Shown here piece after piece: positions 11,878 through 23,937 of a stretch of 64,000 bases of DNA. Under the pieces are notes generated by a model, which ran no database searches, was not told the origin of the DNA, and saw only the letters and a list, made by a program, of their open reading frames with translations. Position 1 is the first letter of the stretch; each line of letters begins with the position of its first letter. This DNA is from Stercorarius parasiticus. Lineage: Eukaryota; Chordata; Aves; Charadriiformes; Stercorariidae. The stretch is taken from positions 396,020 through 460,019 of the forward strand of contig VWZL01002049.1 in assembly GCA_013396915.1 (NCBI GenBank), read 5' to 3'. The translations under genes were made by a program, and so were the position numbers.

Positions 11878-13579
11878 AAGTCTTCAGTTTTCCTTTGCTT
11901 CCACACACAGCCTTTGCTTTATTGAACTGCCTTCATCTTGATCCACAAGGTGATATTTTTTTTTCCATCTTATTTTCTCCATCTCTGTCCTGCTGAGAGG
12001 AGGAGTGATAGGGCAGCGTGGTGGGCACCTGGTGTCCAGCCAAGGTCAACCCACCATGCTTTGATAACATCACATTGCAGATTTTATGTCTTGATCTTAT
12101 ATACATAAATTTCAGATTGATCAAGTAGAAAAAGCCATAGAAAGTCTTACAATAAGGAGGATTATAACTATTTCTGCTGCTTCCTATCCCTGTTATTTGC
12201 ACCCAGATGGTTGGGTTTGATCTTTTGGCTCGTATTTCTGTACTCACGCCTGCCAAAGCAGTACAAGTAAATCTGCAAAAAAAGTCCCTGTGGTGAAGGC
12301 AGTGATCTGGAATCTATGGAAGCTTTTTTGTTTGTCCAGAATTGGATCCAAATTTCATTGCAAGTTTACTTGCTCAGTAAACTTGGTTTGAAACTGGACA
12401 TAGCTTAACTTCAAATCAGATGTTTCAGTTATATACTGGGGTCGATTCATACAGTCACTTCAGTCCACAGAGCAGAGTAGAATCCCATAGATAAACTGGA
12501 ATTACACCGTGTAATGTGCTCTGATTTTTTTTTCTGCAGCTAGTTAAATTGTTTTTTTTTTTTCATGTATAATGAGTTAGTATGTAAAAAAATACCATGT
12601 TTTTTCCAAAGAAATTACTATCTCAGGCTAATCCCAGACATTTATGTTATTTGAATCAAATGTTCAATATTGATGAGAGATGTTTTGCATTGCATATTAT
12701 CTTATTTCACAGGAAAATAAACTCCCTTAATACAAGCAAATCTGGTAAGAAATTTTCTAAAATAAATGTTTTTCAGCAGAAAGCATCTAATGATCAAAGA
12801 CAAGGCTTTTTAGAAAGGAGCAGATCTGACAGATCTGAACAAGAACATCTGGAAAATACTTCTTACCAAAACTGTTGAAATGCCTTAACATTTTTCTAAA
12901 TTAACCTGGTTTTATTTTGTTTCAAAATTTTAGCATCTGTAACTGGTGTATATGGATTACAAATGTGAAAATAATGCATGTGCCTTTGAAAGGACTTATA
13001 TTTGAAAATAAATCTTCAGTTAACCATAACAAAATCAGAGCATAAGCAGGAGACTTTTGAGATTTAAGAGAAAAGGCTGCTGAAGATCAGAGAGATGGGA
13101 ATCTGGTACAAATTTCCCCCCATGTTACCTGTGCACAAACAGCCATCATGACTGCAGAATCACAGCAGGGGAGGTTGTTCATTTATACACATTAGGCACA
13201 GCTTGTTTTTGTGAAAATACGCTACCTGATACAAAGGATATCAAGCTTTTGCTCAAAAGACCAAAGTCAAAATAAAACCTTCTAATAGATCTGATTGCAT
13301 ATGATTTTTAAAGCATTTTTTACAGTTTTCTTTCCTTTTAAAGACAGAACGTCTCTCAGTTCCAACTATTAGATCTTGCAATGTGTTCATTCATCATCAT
13401 TTGCCTGTGAAATGTCCCACGAAGTCCGTATTTTGAATAAAGACTGCCTACTCTTTTCATTCCTGCTAGCTTAAGAAAGAAGAAAAAAGATAGGAAGGAG
13501 AGAGAGGGGAAAAAAGGCAACCCCTTTCTATATATCCCACCAGCATCCTCATCAGGAAATCCCAGGAGATCAGAAGTTT

Positions 13580-13920
13580 GACTTTGCCAAGAACAAGATA
13601 AAAATAGCAACGCCAGTGTCTTTCACATGCACTGCAACTTTTGTGCTACCAACATAAAAACTCTATAGCACAGCTTGTAATATTTCCTATTTTTGCATTG
13701 TATTTTCATCCTGAAGAATACCGTGCCTTTGGAAACTAGGTTGGAAGGCGGCAACCGCGGAGCACATAACATGCTGAATAATAGGAGGAGGCGGCGGCAA
13801 ACGCCAACCCTTCCTCTCCTCTCCTGACACAGAGCATAAGGAAACCCATCTCTGAATGCTAAATGACTATGCAGCATAATTAGGACTTTAGATTTTAATT
13901 CCAGTTCATGTAATTAACTC
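13580..13920. promoter_or_regulatory. Candidate regulatory element with CpG core
   Basis: Six CpGs lie within 55 bases (13,749-13,803), including CCGCGG, inside an otherwise CpG-poor region. They are flanked by AT-rich sequence with homeodomain-like sites (GCATAATTAG near 13,874 and TTTTAATTCC near 13,893). The combination of a small unmethylated-looking core and AT-rich flanks is common in developmental enhancers. A minus-strand frame of 84 codons crosses the core but shows no recognisable motif. Regulatory function is inferred. Confidence 0.25.
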
Positions 13921-15220
13921 CTCAGCAGTCTTAGGGGGCAATTCAGGTGTATAAATACAGATGCTCTGTGCCATTTTAGATGCCCCAGGGTATCTGAGAA
14001 GTCTGTAAAGGGGTGGCAGATACCAGGCAAGAGTGATGGGAGACGTGAGTCTTTCTAGAGCCACAGCTGGAGGCCAGTCAGCTAGCCTAGTGCACCTGAA
14101 ATAGCATTAGGTATCTACGGTTGGGTCTCTAAATCCCTCTTCTGTTCTCCATTTAGAAAAGTAGACTAATTAAACCATTGAAATAAGTTGATCTTTCTAG
14201 GTAGTCTAGCAGTTTTCTGCTACGTGATTCTGGCTATGCATTAGCAACTCCAGAATTCCCATGGCACTTTAAGGAATTACTGCACAGATGGGGTACTGGG
14301 GCAAAGGAAGAAGCTGCAGCCCTTTGGACATCATACAACTGTGACTATAACAATAATATAGCAACAGTTATTAATTATAACCTCATTTGAGATTTAACTA
14401 TATTATATCTAAACTATTACAGTACAATGGAATGAATTGTCAATGTTTTCCATAACCTTCAGATATCCCCCTAAAAGAAACAATACACATCTGCGCCTCC
14501 GAGGTTTGGGTTATATGTGCCAGTACAGCCACAGTACTGATGCTGGTGTCCTCATCTCTGCAATACCTGCCATTCCTTACTTCACACATTCCCTAGAATA
14601 ATGAGGCCCATCATCTTTTGATGAGTCTGTGGGAGTTGATATTCCCAAAATACAACATTACACTATCAGATAATCACTACTACTTAATACTGCTCTAGGA
14701 AGACTATTTCTGTGAGAGCTACTGGGAATAAAATAGCAACATGGGAAAGCCAATACAAAAAAGTATCTCTCTGTTTCTGCAGGGAATAGAAGATGTAATT
14801 ACGGACAAACTCAGACAGCTAGAAACATTAAATACTTTTAAGTCTGCTTTTATAAGACTTTATAAGTCTACAGAGCTGGATTAGGGACAGAAGCCAAGAC
14901 AAAGAATATCTTACCCTACTAGATGTGCAACAAGACCACTTACCAAAAAAGGCCCAGCCTTTTTGGCAAGGATCTCTGTTTGGACAAACTGGAAGTTCCA
15001 GCAGTATTAACAAATATGCTCGAGTATCTTGTAGCAGCACAGAAATGGGGGCAACATTGTTTTTATTTCCTCCATATATCCTGATAGCCACATGTTTTCT
15101 GAAAGCATTGCCAGAAATAATCAAGAAGTATTCCTCCTTCCTTGAACTATCATCATAATTGTTTTTCCAGCAGCAGAAAAATGTAATTGATAAGCAGCTT
15201 TAGAGATCGTTGAAAGAAGT

Positions 15221-15233
15221 AAAAAAAAAAAAA
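15221..15233 (+). repeat. Poly(A) run of 13
   Basis: Simple homopolymer tract; no retroposed body is visible upstream. Confidence 0.9.
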
Positions 15234-17250
15234 GAGTGGTTAAATTTTGCCTGGCAATATTTTATCATTTTCATTCAGCTTGTCACACACCATTACTGAT
15301 CCAGGCTGATCCGCAGAGAAACAGTGATATAAAAAGACGCAAATGTAGAATCCTCAAAGCTTCCACTCTGGAGGACTCGAAGGAGGACTAGGAGTTCACT
15401 GCGTTAATGCATCGTAGAAGACAAATAAGCATGTTCAATTAAATCTTTATGGAGTACCAAGATTTTATGTTCTGGCTCAATCTTCTGGTAAAGAATTTGG
15501 TGAATGTTTATTCTTACCATTTTTAGTTAGAAAGCAATTCAACAGCTAAAACAGATCCTCCAACTGCACTAAGGTGCCAGGGATTGCTAGCCCTCTTCAC
15601 CTTCATAAAAGGTTGGTATTTCTTTGGTAGGTTCTGTGGCCTTGTGGAGGCCTAACCTGATATTACATCTGTATATGAAGGGGGAGGGAATGGTTGCATG
15701 GAAGCAGAGTTGCAAGCTCAATTTTAGGCTGAGCAGCCCTGAAGGAGGAACTCATTTTGCCGCGAGGGGAGAAAAATGGGAAAAAAAAGAGGTTTGGGTT
15801 GATTTTTGTTGTCTCATCATTTTTCTCAGTTACAACAAATGAGCCCAATGAAAACAGACTTTTACAAAGTATGTGGGTTGTACTTGCAGTGGAAAGCGAC
15901 ATCAGTAGGGGTCAGAGAGTAACAAGTGCAGCAGTGGGTCCTGCTGTAGCTTCCAGCGTTGCCGTCAGCACTGATCTCAGCTACAGAACCACCAAGGGCC
16001 TATTCATTTTTAAAACAGCTGCTTTACAGGCTTGTCAGTAGTCACAAACATGACTGGCAGTTATCACCAGAGCTGGTCTGTCCAAAATAGAATCCTCTGG
16101 GTCAGCATAAGATTTCCAGGACCTCATTTGGGTGGGTGGAGAAGGGAGACTCAGCCTTTTCAATGGGATAATTGCGTACTTCTTGCTGTACATGGTCAAG
16201 CCTAGCCTTCTCAGTTGCTCAGACGCACTCATTTGGGTTGAAAATAATAGGTGAAGAGAGGTCCATCTACCCCAGTTATTACTAAGCTATGTGTGTACTG
16301 TTGCCCAGCAATTGCTTGACTAGGTTGCCTGAGAGCCCCAGCTAGAGGCAGGAGCTGTAGTGAAATCAACTGGCTTGAAGCACTGCTGCTGGAGAACTTT
16401 CTTCTGGGAGACCTGTCTGCAGGACAAGGTGGTAGCTGGTGCCTGACTCCAAACTGTCCATGACATTAACCACTACAGTTACCATTATCTTAACCTCAAG
16501 GAGCCCTCCTCTTAAATCAGGAGCCACAACAGCTAGCTGAAGGATGGGACTGCTCTTCTACTTGTGGCTTGCCACTGAGGAGGCTCAGCATGCGTAACGT
16601 TATCATCATTACTCCAAACATGTCCTGTAATTCTCAACTTACTTATAACACTTTTTAACATCAAGGAAGATAGATCCCACCTGGTTTGTGGCCTAACTTT
16701 GGGTAGTTATACAGGGAAGCTTAAAACCAAGGAACATTCCTTCCAGTCTCCCAAATTCAGATAGCTCACAACTATGAATAATAGAAATCAGGAAAAAAAA
16801 AAAGGACTACACTTAGGACTCATGTCAGTGAAGTCAAGCAGCTCCCTCCAGTTTCTTTTGCAGGGTAAAAAGGATCAGAGACAGAAATCATTAGGAGCCT
16901 TTGAGCCTATCACCATTACAGCAGCAGGACTATTGACTATCAGCTGGGGGGAAAGTGGTATACGCTTGCCTGTTCTCTCAAGCACATGTGTAAGGTGGAG
17001 TCGATAGATTTGTTGAGGTTTTGCAGAAATTCAGTTTAAATGTAACAGAAAGGGATCTTTCCTTTCTGCAGCATAGTAACAAAACACAACCCTACTGCGA
17101 GTTCCAGCGCATTTCAGAAACCTGCTGAATATTAACTCTAGTAGTGTATCAAAGCAAGATGAAATCAAATATATGAAAACTGAACTACACAAGCAGAGCT
17201 AAATCCTACCAGAATTTAAGATTATCCTTGATAAGCTCTTAGTCTAATCT

Positions 17251-17270
17251 ATTTGCAGATTTCTGCAAAT
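17251..17270. repeat. Perfect 9-bp inverted repeat
   Basis: ATTTGCAGA and TCTGCAAAT are perfect complements around a TT spacer. The stem is short; the element could be a dyad binding site (it contains ATTTGCA, an octamer-like core on each strand) or chance. Confidence 0.6.
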
Positions 17271-20200
17271 CCAGAAAGCGTAGGTTAACATTTTTAAGCC
17301 ATTGATAAAACTAAATTTCTGCTTGATTTTTGTTTGTGTAAGGGAGATGCATTAAATTCATGTGGCACTTACATGTGTAAAAGGTACAGAACTCTGAACA
17401 TCCTGGATTTTCTGGTCTCCAAATCAAACATATCTGACAAAGAAATCACCTTATTCTTACAATAAAACCTTGGATTACTTTAAGTCTCTGCAATTACGAG
17501 TTCCTTCACAGATCAGACAATTTGGGAATTTTAAGCTTATTGTAATAAGCCCCTAGAACCCTGAAATATTCCTCAATATTTTGGCTGACATTTGCTTGTT
17601 TATAAAGAAAGAAATCTACAATCTGCTTTCCAATTTAAAGCTTGGATTATAATACCCTTTTCTCAAACAAAAAAAAAATTCAATAATCCTTAGCTTTCTG
17701 CAGTCTTTGTCTAGCAGAATTGTAATAATTTGTTGTTCCTTCTTATATATCAACTCAACACTTGATTTGGCAAAGGACATTAAACACCAACATTTGAAGA
17801 AGTCTGAAATTTTAAAACGGTCAACTCCCTAACAGCTAGCTTTTTTATCTCTATCTGAAGAGATAAGTTAGTGCAAGGTGTTTCACTTTCTTTTAGACAC
17901 ATTTATATTTTACTGCTTGTAAGCATAGCTCATGGTTTGTCCCTGAAGTAGAGGAAATATTGCTTTCCAGGTAATTTCATTTCTAATACAAACTATAAAA
18001 AGGGACATTTCAAATATGTTTTGTTAAAAGCCCATTTCATTTATAAAAGATTAAGTGCTGAAGGTGAAAGGTAAAGAAAATGGGACTTAAGAGACAGACT
18101 AGCTCATGTAAAGCATTATTAAAAAAAAAGTCATCTGTACAGCAACTCTATTGAAATTGATAGAGAAGCTGCAGAGGTCACCAAATTCATCATGTTGAAC
18201 TATTTAGGAAACAACTCTCTTAAAGCTCACACATTAGTTTAAGGCCACTTTTTTTCCTAAGGAAGGCTACAGGCTCTCTTGCTTGCAGGGAAGGAAGGAA
18301 CAAGTCCCAGTAATACCTCTCTAGGAACCAGGGGGTGCAGGATGTTCCCCGAACCCATCAATATGGTGGGAGCTGAGGATCAACCTTGTTTTTTGAGTAA
18401 GTTAGTGCTTGTGATGCTGTGCTTACTGTCCCAGAGAAGTAGCTCCTCTTTATCCATGCATAAGCTCTACTATCTTAGATAAACTAACCAACTGAAGTCT
18501 GAGCATCCCAATGAGATGTCACACAACGGCCACTGGAAACTGTATCTGGAGGGAAGAGGAGGAGAGGTTCAGCTCTCCTTTGAAGCAAATCCTCTCAGCA
18601 AGTCCTTTTAATGCCTGGTTATTCTGCTGAAACTACTATTAAATGTGGTGCTGTTTGTATGGCACTCAATTATGCTTCTGCTAAGAAACAGAATGAACCA
18701 GGAGCTCTCTCAGTTTTGTGGTCAGGGGGAGAAAGATAACAGTGACTTATGGTTAGTACTTCCAAAAAAACAACCAAAAAAAGATAAAAAGACAACGAAC
18801 TGTGAACCATCTAGAGGAGGAAATGCAGGAGGAAGGAGCTGCTGTTTTCAAATAATTAATTGCTGTCTCCCCACACAAAACCTCTCAGGTCAGTGTTATT
18901 AAACTGCAATTTTAGGCCTTCAGACCAAAACTTTTCTTCAGGAGAGACAGAATTCTCTAGTGCAGGCTTATGGGTGAAGGAAGATCAACTAATTATAAAT
19001 TATTTTAACCAATATTTGTCAGTGCTCTTAGAAGAACTATCAACAGTTCAGAACGTAAAATGATGGGATGTATTCATTGACGTGCTCCAGCTGCTTTGCC
19101 TTTCTCTGGCAATACCCAGAGGCTATAAAACTGCCTTTGCCTGGCTGGTGTAAGTTTACAGCTCTCCTGCATCGCCAGGGCTGCACAAAACGAGAGTATG
19201 CTGGTAAATTCAGCCCAGCATATTGGCTTTGAAGATTAATAAATGGAAGGTAGAAATGGAAAAGCTGCAAGGCTGATACAAATATTTAAAGAGGAGGAGA
19301 CAAGGACAATAATCATGCTTTGCTTCAAGGTCAACTTGTTAAGCAACAGAGATATCAGAGAAGAGTTTTACACGCCCTATCACAACAGTGATTTAAAAGC
19401 CTTGGGAAAATATGGGAACCATATGCATGGCTGTAGCCAAAGGAAGGTGCAGGAGATGCTTTTTCCTCCTACTTCTGTCCAATTTTGTCAGAAAATCTAG
19501 TTTGAGGACCAATTTGCCTTGTACCTTATTGGCACTTATTTCAAAATCAGCCTACAGACATCACATAGACAACTTCACAGGTCTGTGTCCACCTTTCAAG
19601 AATCCTTTTACAAACACTGCATTTAATACCTCTGTAATAGATTACCGGTAAATATGTGCTATCCCTGAGACCACTCTAAGTCACAGGCAGAACTCATTAA
19701 ACCTTCAATCCAAAACTTGTGTTCTAAGCTGTGCATCACTCACCAAGGGTATCAGAGATTACTTCCCCCTCCTTTATTTTTATAGCTTACTAATAAATTC
19801 CAAAAGTAAAAGAACAGATGTTTGAGAATCCTGGCTCTAAAAAGCAACATAAAAAAAATCAAAACTGTATCTGCAGCTACAGAAGACATTGGTATCCTTC
19901 TAATGCAAAATTGCTGAGGAAAACTCTCCCTTCATTTTTACCACACATGTGAAAAAAGAAGATAATTTAGACTGAGTTGCACTCAAGGGGGAGGGTGAGG
20001 GAGAAATGCTGCTCAGTGTCCAACACCAGGTTAAGAGAGGGCTGGGCTCCACCACCTGCTTCTGGAGCAGGAGCAGAAGGAGGCAAGGTTACATTGCTGG
20101 CTTTAGGTCATCAGAAGACAACAAAACCATAGTTTTGACTTGGTTCTGCATAGTGAAAACAACTTTCAACAGAGGTTGATTTTCTATGTCCTGTGACACA

Positions 20201-20324
20201 TAGACATCTACTACTACAGTTTATCACTGAAGTCAAGGTGTATTTACTCAGCAGTGAGTCTCTGTGGCAGCAAGGTCAATAGGCACGGCCAGCGTACATC
20301 ACTTCTACTTTGCTTTAGCCTAGA

Positions 20325-20735
20325 AGCATGGATCTTCCAGGCTGGGAGGGACATTTAATAAAGGGTCCTTCAATATACCTGTCTGTCCCCAGGGGAAGAT
20401 CAACTCTCTTCTGTCATTTCTGACAGAAATTTTTTAAGCTGCTTTCAAAGGCTCATAGTAGTGAAGACTCCACAACCTCCATAGCTCGTGTTCCAACATA
20501 TCACCATCCTGACTATTAAACTGAATCTTCTTTGCTGGAATACAAGCCTGTTAATTTGCAGCTGCCCAGTGCTGGTGATGTTATGTTCCATATATACAGT
20601 AGAAGAAAATCTTCTTTGATTCTTTCCTACCAGCAGGTAAATGTTAAATTCTACCAAGTGTCCCATAGGCAATACCATATTCCTGACAAAACTGATGAGG
20701 AGGTGAGAACGGAGGTTGGGTGAATGCCTCTGCCA
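20325..20735 (-). mobile_element. CR1 LINE 3' end, old copy
   Basis: Read on the plus strand, the segment follows the reverse complement of a CR1 3' region. It has a worn terminal 'ggctgggagggac' phrase near 20,340, then 'gactccacaacctcc' at about 20,465-20,480, then a diverged version of the 'cctgttccag...caccctga' block, ending in a segment matching the C-terminal part of the CR1 ORF2 protein. Many substitutions and small indels separate it from the consensus wording, so it is considerably older than the copy at 32,379. It is 5' truncated, as most CR1 copies are. The family is clear; the subfamily and exact ends are not. Confidence 0.75.
20409..20428. repeat. 8-bp stem-loop inside old CR1
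   Basis: TTCTGTCA and TGACAGAA are perfect complements around a TTTC loop. It lies within the worn CR1 copy and is probably a chance or secondary product of mutation there. Confidence 0.5.
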
Positions 20736-23700
20736 GTGAAGCATCAGCAACCAACCTCTTTATATTTTATTTTTTTTCCCCCAAAACTACCACTGCTAAT
20801 TTGATCTGGCTTAAGCTGTAAGATTGTATAAACTGGTAGCAATAAGAAACTATGAACTGCGGCTCTTCAAAAATCTCCCTGCCATTCAAAAGATATAGGC
20901 ATGGGAATTAAAATGCATTTGACTGCTTACTCCAAAGTTCACCATTTAATAAAAGGAGGAATGAAAGATAGGGCAGTCGACAGTTGCTTGAGGGTTCTCA
21001 CCTTGAGATTTGATGTTGAAAGATGCTTAGTTCTCCCCAGTGCCTCATCTTCAGTAAAGGCCTAATAAAGAGCCTTTCCTGATTCCACTGTTTACCCTAA
21101 AATACCCTGGCTTCCTGCAGGTTTGAAGAGAAGGGGGTTATTTTACAAACATGAATTTGTCAGACAATATTTGAGCTAGCGCAGGTTTGTAGGATTAGGC
21201 AGATGGAAAGATTTACCTTTGCAGGCAGCAAGGAATATAGCTTGTTCCTTTTAATTGGCAAAGTATGCAATAAATAGCAACATGGATTTGTGAACAGTAA
21301 ATCTTGTGACAACACTACTTTTATATGGAAAAGGCCTGAGGATGGGTTTTAATGCAGAACTTTAAATGTCAGCCTTTTGTTTTCTATCCAGTACTGCTTT
21401 ACCCATTTCAATAACCTACCACCTGCTTTAGTAATGCAAGATCTGCACGAAGGAAGAAGTGTTTCTGAGAAACACTGATTCAAATCTAAATTTCAAAAAA
21501 TCCTTCACTGAGTATTTTCTGTTGTCCAAGGTAGAATCTGTGCTGAAACCAAAAGTAGGAGAGGACTAGCCCTCCTAGCTCAAGAACATAAAATGTGAAG
21601 GCATTTGTGTTTCCATTCAGGCACAGAACTGAATGGAAACAAAAATTACTGCTTTTTGCTTGGTTTTGAGCTAGCTCTCTGAATAATCAGTTGTAGCTAA
21701 CAAGGATATACATACGTTAATCTCTTGGGGAGAGGAAGCTAAAAAATTACGTTTTCTTTTGACTGTAGAATTTTTGGTACCATACATTCACATGGGATCA
21801 ATGTGGGAGACTTCTGCAGCTCTTGACTGTTTGGCCACACCTGAAACCACGTTTGCTAAACTAGAAAAACCAAGGTGATGTGCTCCTCTCTGAGATCAGA
21901 AACACAGCCTGAGGAAGAAGCTCAAATCAACTGAGCTCTCAGACAGAACCCAGTATAATTTCCAAATTATTTTCATCAACGACCTTGAGGTTACGCCACT
22001 GAACATTTCAAGCACTCTTAATAAAATTCACTTCCAAGTCTTCAGCTTATCACATCTAGATCTCTCCTCTCAGATTGATTTTAGTTTGTAGCTCCTTGAA
22101 TTATTGTTGCTGTTATTGCAAGACTGTCTGGAATAGTCACTTTGCCACTCCAGAACGTTTTTTCTATAAATTTTGATGCAGGACTCCAAACATTTAAGGG
22201 CAATTTTACTCTTCCTTGAATCCAGCAGACATCACAAAGCTTGTTTGAAACTCCTAATTCTATCGAGCATTTACTTTTCTGACTCTTAATAAATAGGTAA
22301 TTTCTATTTCACTCATCCTCCATCCTTTTTCACAGACTCAAGTCTTCATCTGTCTGGCAGGTCTCACAGAATTGTGACAGATCAAAGGACACATGGGTCC
22401 AGACTTACAGTGCACATGTAATTTTAGCTCTCTAGTTTTCCAAGTTTGTTAAAGGCACACAGATTTTATCCAAGGTCTTCTAATGAAGACACAAGGAAAC
22501 TTGTACTTGGAAAAAGAGCATTTGTACTGTTGGCATGTTACCTTCCAGGATAGCTTTAGAGAGCAGTGCATGGTAAAGCCAGTCTTCTGCCCTCTATCCA
22601 TTTTTAACCAGCTTGTCCTCAATCATCATGAATCCATGAAAAGAAAGACATACTAAACATCAAGACTGGAGCCAGATATAAGTTGTCAACATAAGGAAGT
22701 CACTCTGGCCCTTTGTAGAAGTTCTTTTCACAGGCTTAATACTCATAAGTCTGGCTGATTTCAGGGCAATCTCAGCATTGTATTTTCAAATACAGAGATT
22801 GTCTTCCTTCTCACAGGATGGGCGTATTCACCACACCATGGAGGAAAGCAGTGGCAGAGCAATTCTCCAGCTGCCAAGGCAGTTCTCAGTTCCCAGCTGC
22901 CTTACCCAGCTCTCTCTGTTATTTACCCTGGTTCTCTGTGGGCAAATGCCTGACAGGTTTATCTTCAGTAGTTGTAACTCCTGTGGTAACATTAGCTTCA
23001 CTCTTCTCTCATCATTAACCTTCATCATGAATCCTCAGACAAATGAGGCTTTGCAAGTTTGTCATTTATTCCACACTTGCACTAGGTCTGCTTCAGCTTT
23101 TGAACATCACATCAACAGACAGACTGCTTTACTACAGTCCAGATAACCAGCTCTGGTTCCTTGCTCTTGCCAACGGTCATATCAAATCAGACCAGAAGTC
23201 CCTTCTCATCTCCAGCATGGACCTACAGTGATACTTTCCAGAGCAAGATACTTACAGAGCAATTATTCTGCAACATAGTCCAAGGTGGAGTTTCACTCTT
23301 ACCTTCCTTCAATTCACAGCTGAGCTGAGTTCTGACAGCACGGATAGCACTCCATGGATAGACGATTAAGTTGTAGAGGTATTTTTCTCATGAAAAATAG
23401 TTTACTCTATTTCTGCTAATTATTTCAGTACTCATTTTGATCTGCTCTTAGGACCCTTCATAAATATTTCAGGTGGGGCACGACTGATCCGATTTATATT
23501 TGTTAAACTATGATAGATTTGCGTTCCAATACCAGCATCACTAAAGGTTTCATCCAAAGGCTACTGGTCTTTTGCACACCTCTAAGTAAATATATTCATA
23601 TACATAATTAAACTACTATGCAAATGTGCTCTTTTCCTATAAAATGGTGCTTCTTTAATATCAATGTCTGAAAAGCAACTGCTGTTCAGCTATTTAATCA

Positions 23701-23917
23701 CTAACCTTTGGTTTCAATTCACAGAAACGATACATGACGATTTACTCATTTGTTTATTTAGTAGGGCAAATATTTCTAAGACCTTAAACCTGGAATCAAT
23801 TTCCCGTGGGCTTACATTTGCACTCAGGCAAAGCCTGACTGATTTTGCACTTAGCCCTCTTGGAAGAAATATCTACATCGCATTTCTTCAGCACTGTGAC
23901 AAGTAGCTTTGAGTTTT

Positions 23918-23937
23918 GGGGCGGGGGGCGGGGCAGG
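23918..23937 (+). repeat. G-rich quadruplex-forming candidate
   Basis: Runs of four, six and four G residues are separated by single C residues, followed by CAGG. Splitting the six-G run gives four G-tracts on the plus strand, so an intramolecular G-quadruplex is possible. It also reads as a GC-box (GGGGCGGGG, Sp1-type). It stands alone in AT-rich DNA with no gene start recognisable nearby. Confidence 0.5.

Larger units (their letters stand above)
4706..20320. other. Long noncoding stretch, no gene seen
   Basis: No gene, RNA gene or clear mobile element was recognised over about 15.6 kb. Reading frames are all under about 125 codons and look random. The stretch contains homopolymer runs (A at 9,314-9,327, 10,551-10,566 and 15,221-15,233; T at 11,122-11,135), a C-run at 9,956-9,968, a tandem 14-base duplication at 11,850-11,877, and perfect inverted repeats at 8,866-8,886 and 17,251-17,270. 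Two enhancer-like blocks lie at 10,390-10,545 and 13,580-13,920. The segment at 13,930-14,160 has an unusual GC-balanced texture and might be an old repeat of unknown family. Confidence 0.65.

Noticed and set aside
22778..23146. 122-codon plus-strand frame with overlapping frames on both strands
   Set aside because: Several overlapping frames in one GC-balanced segment suggest stop-poor DNA rather than a gene; no domain is visible.
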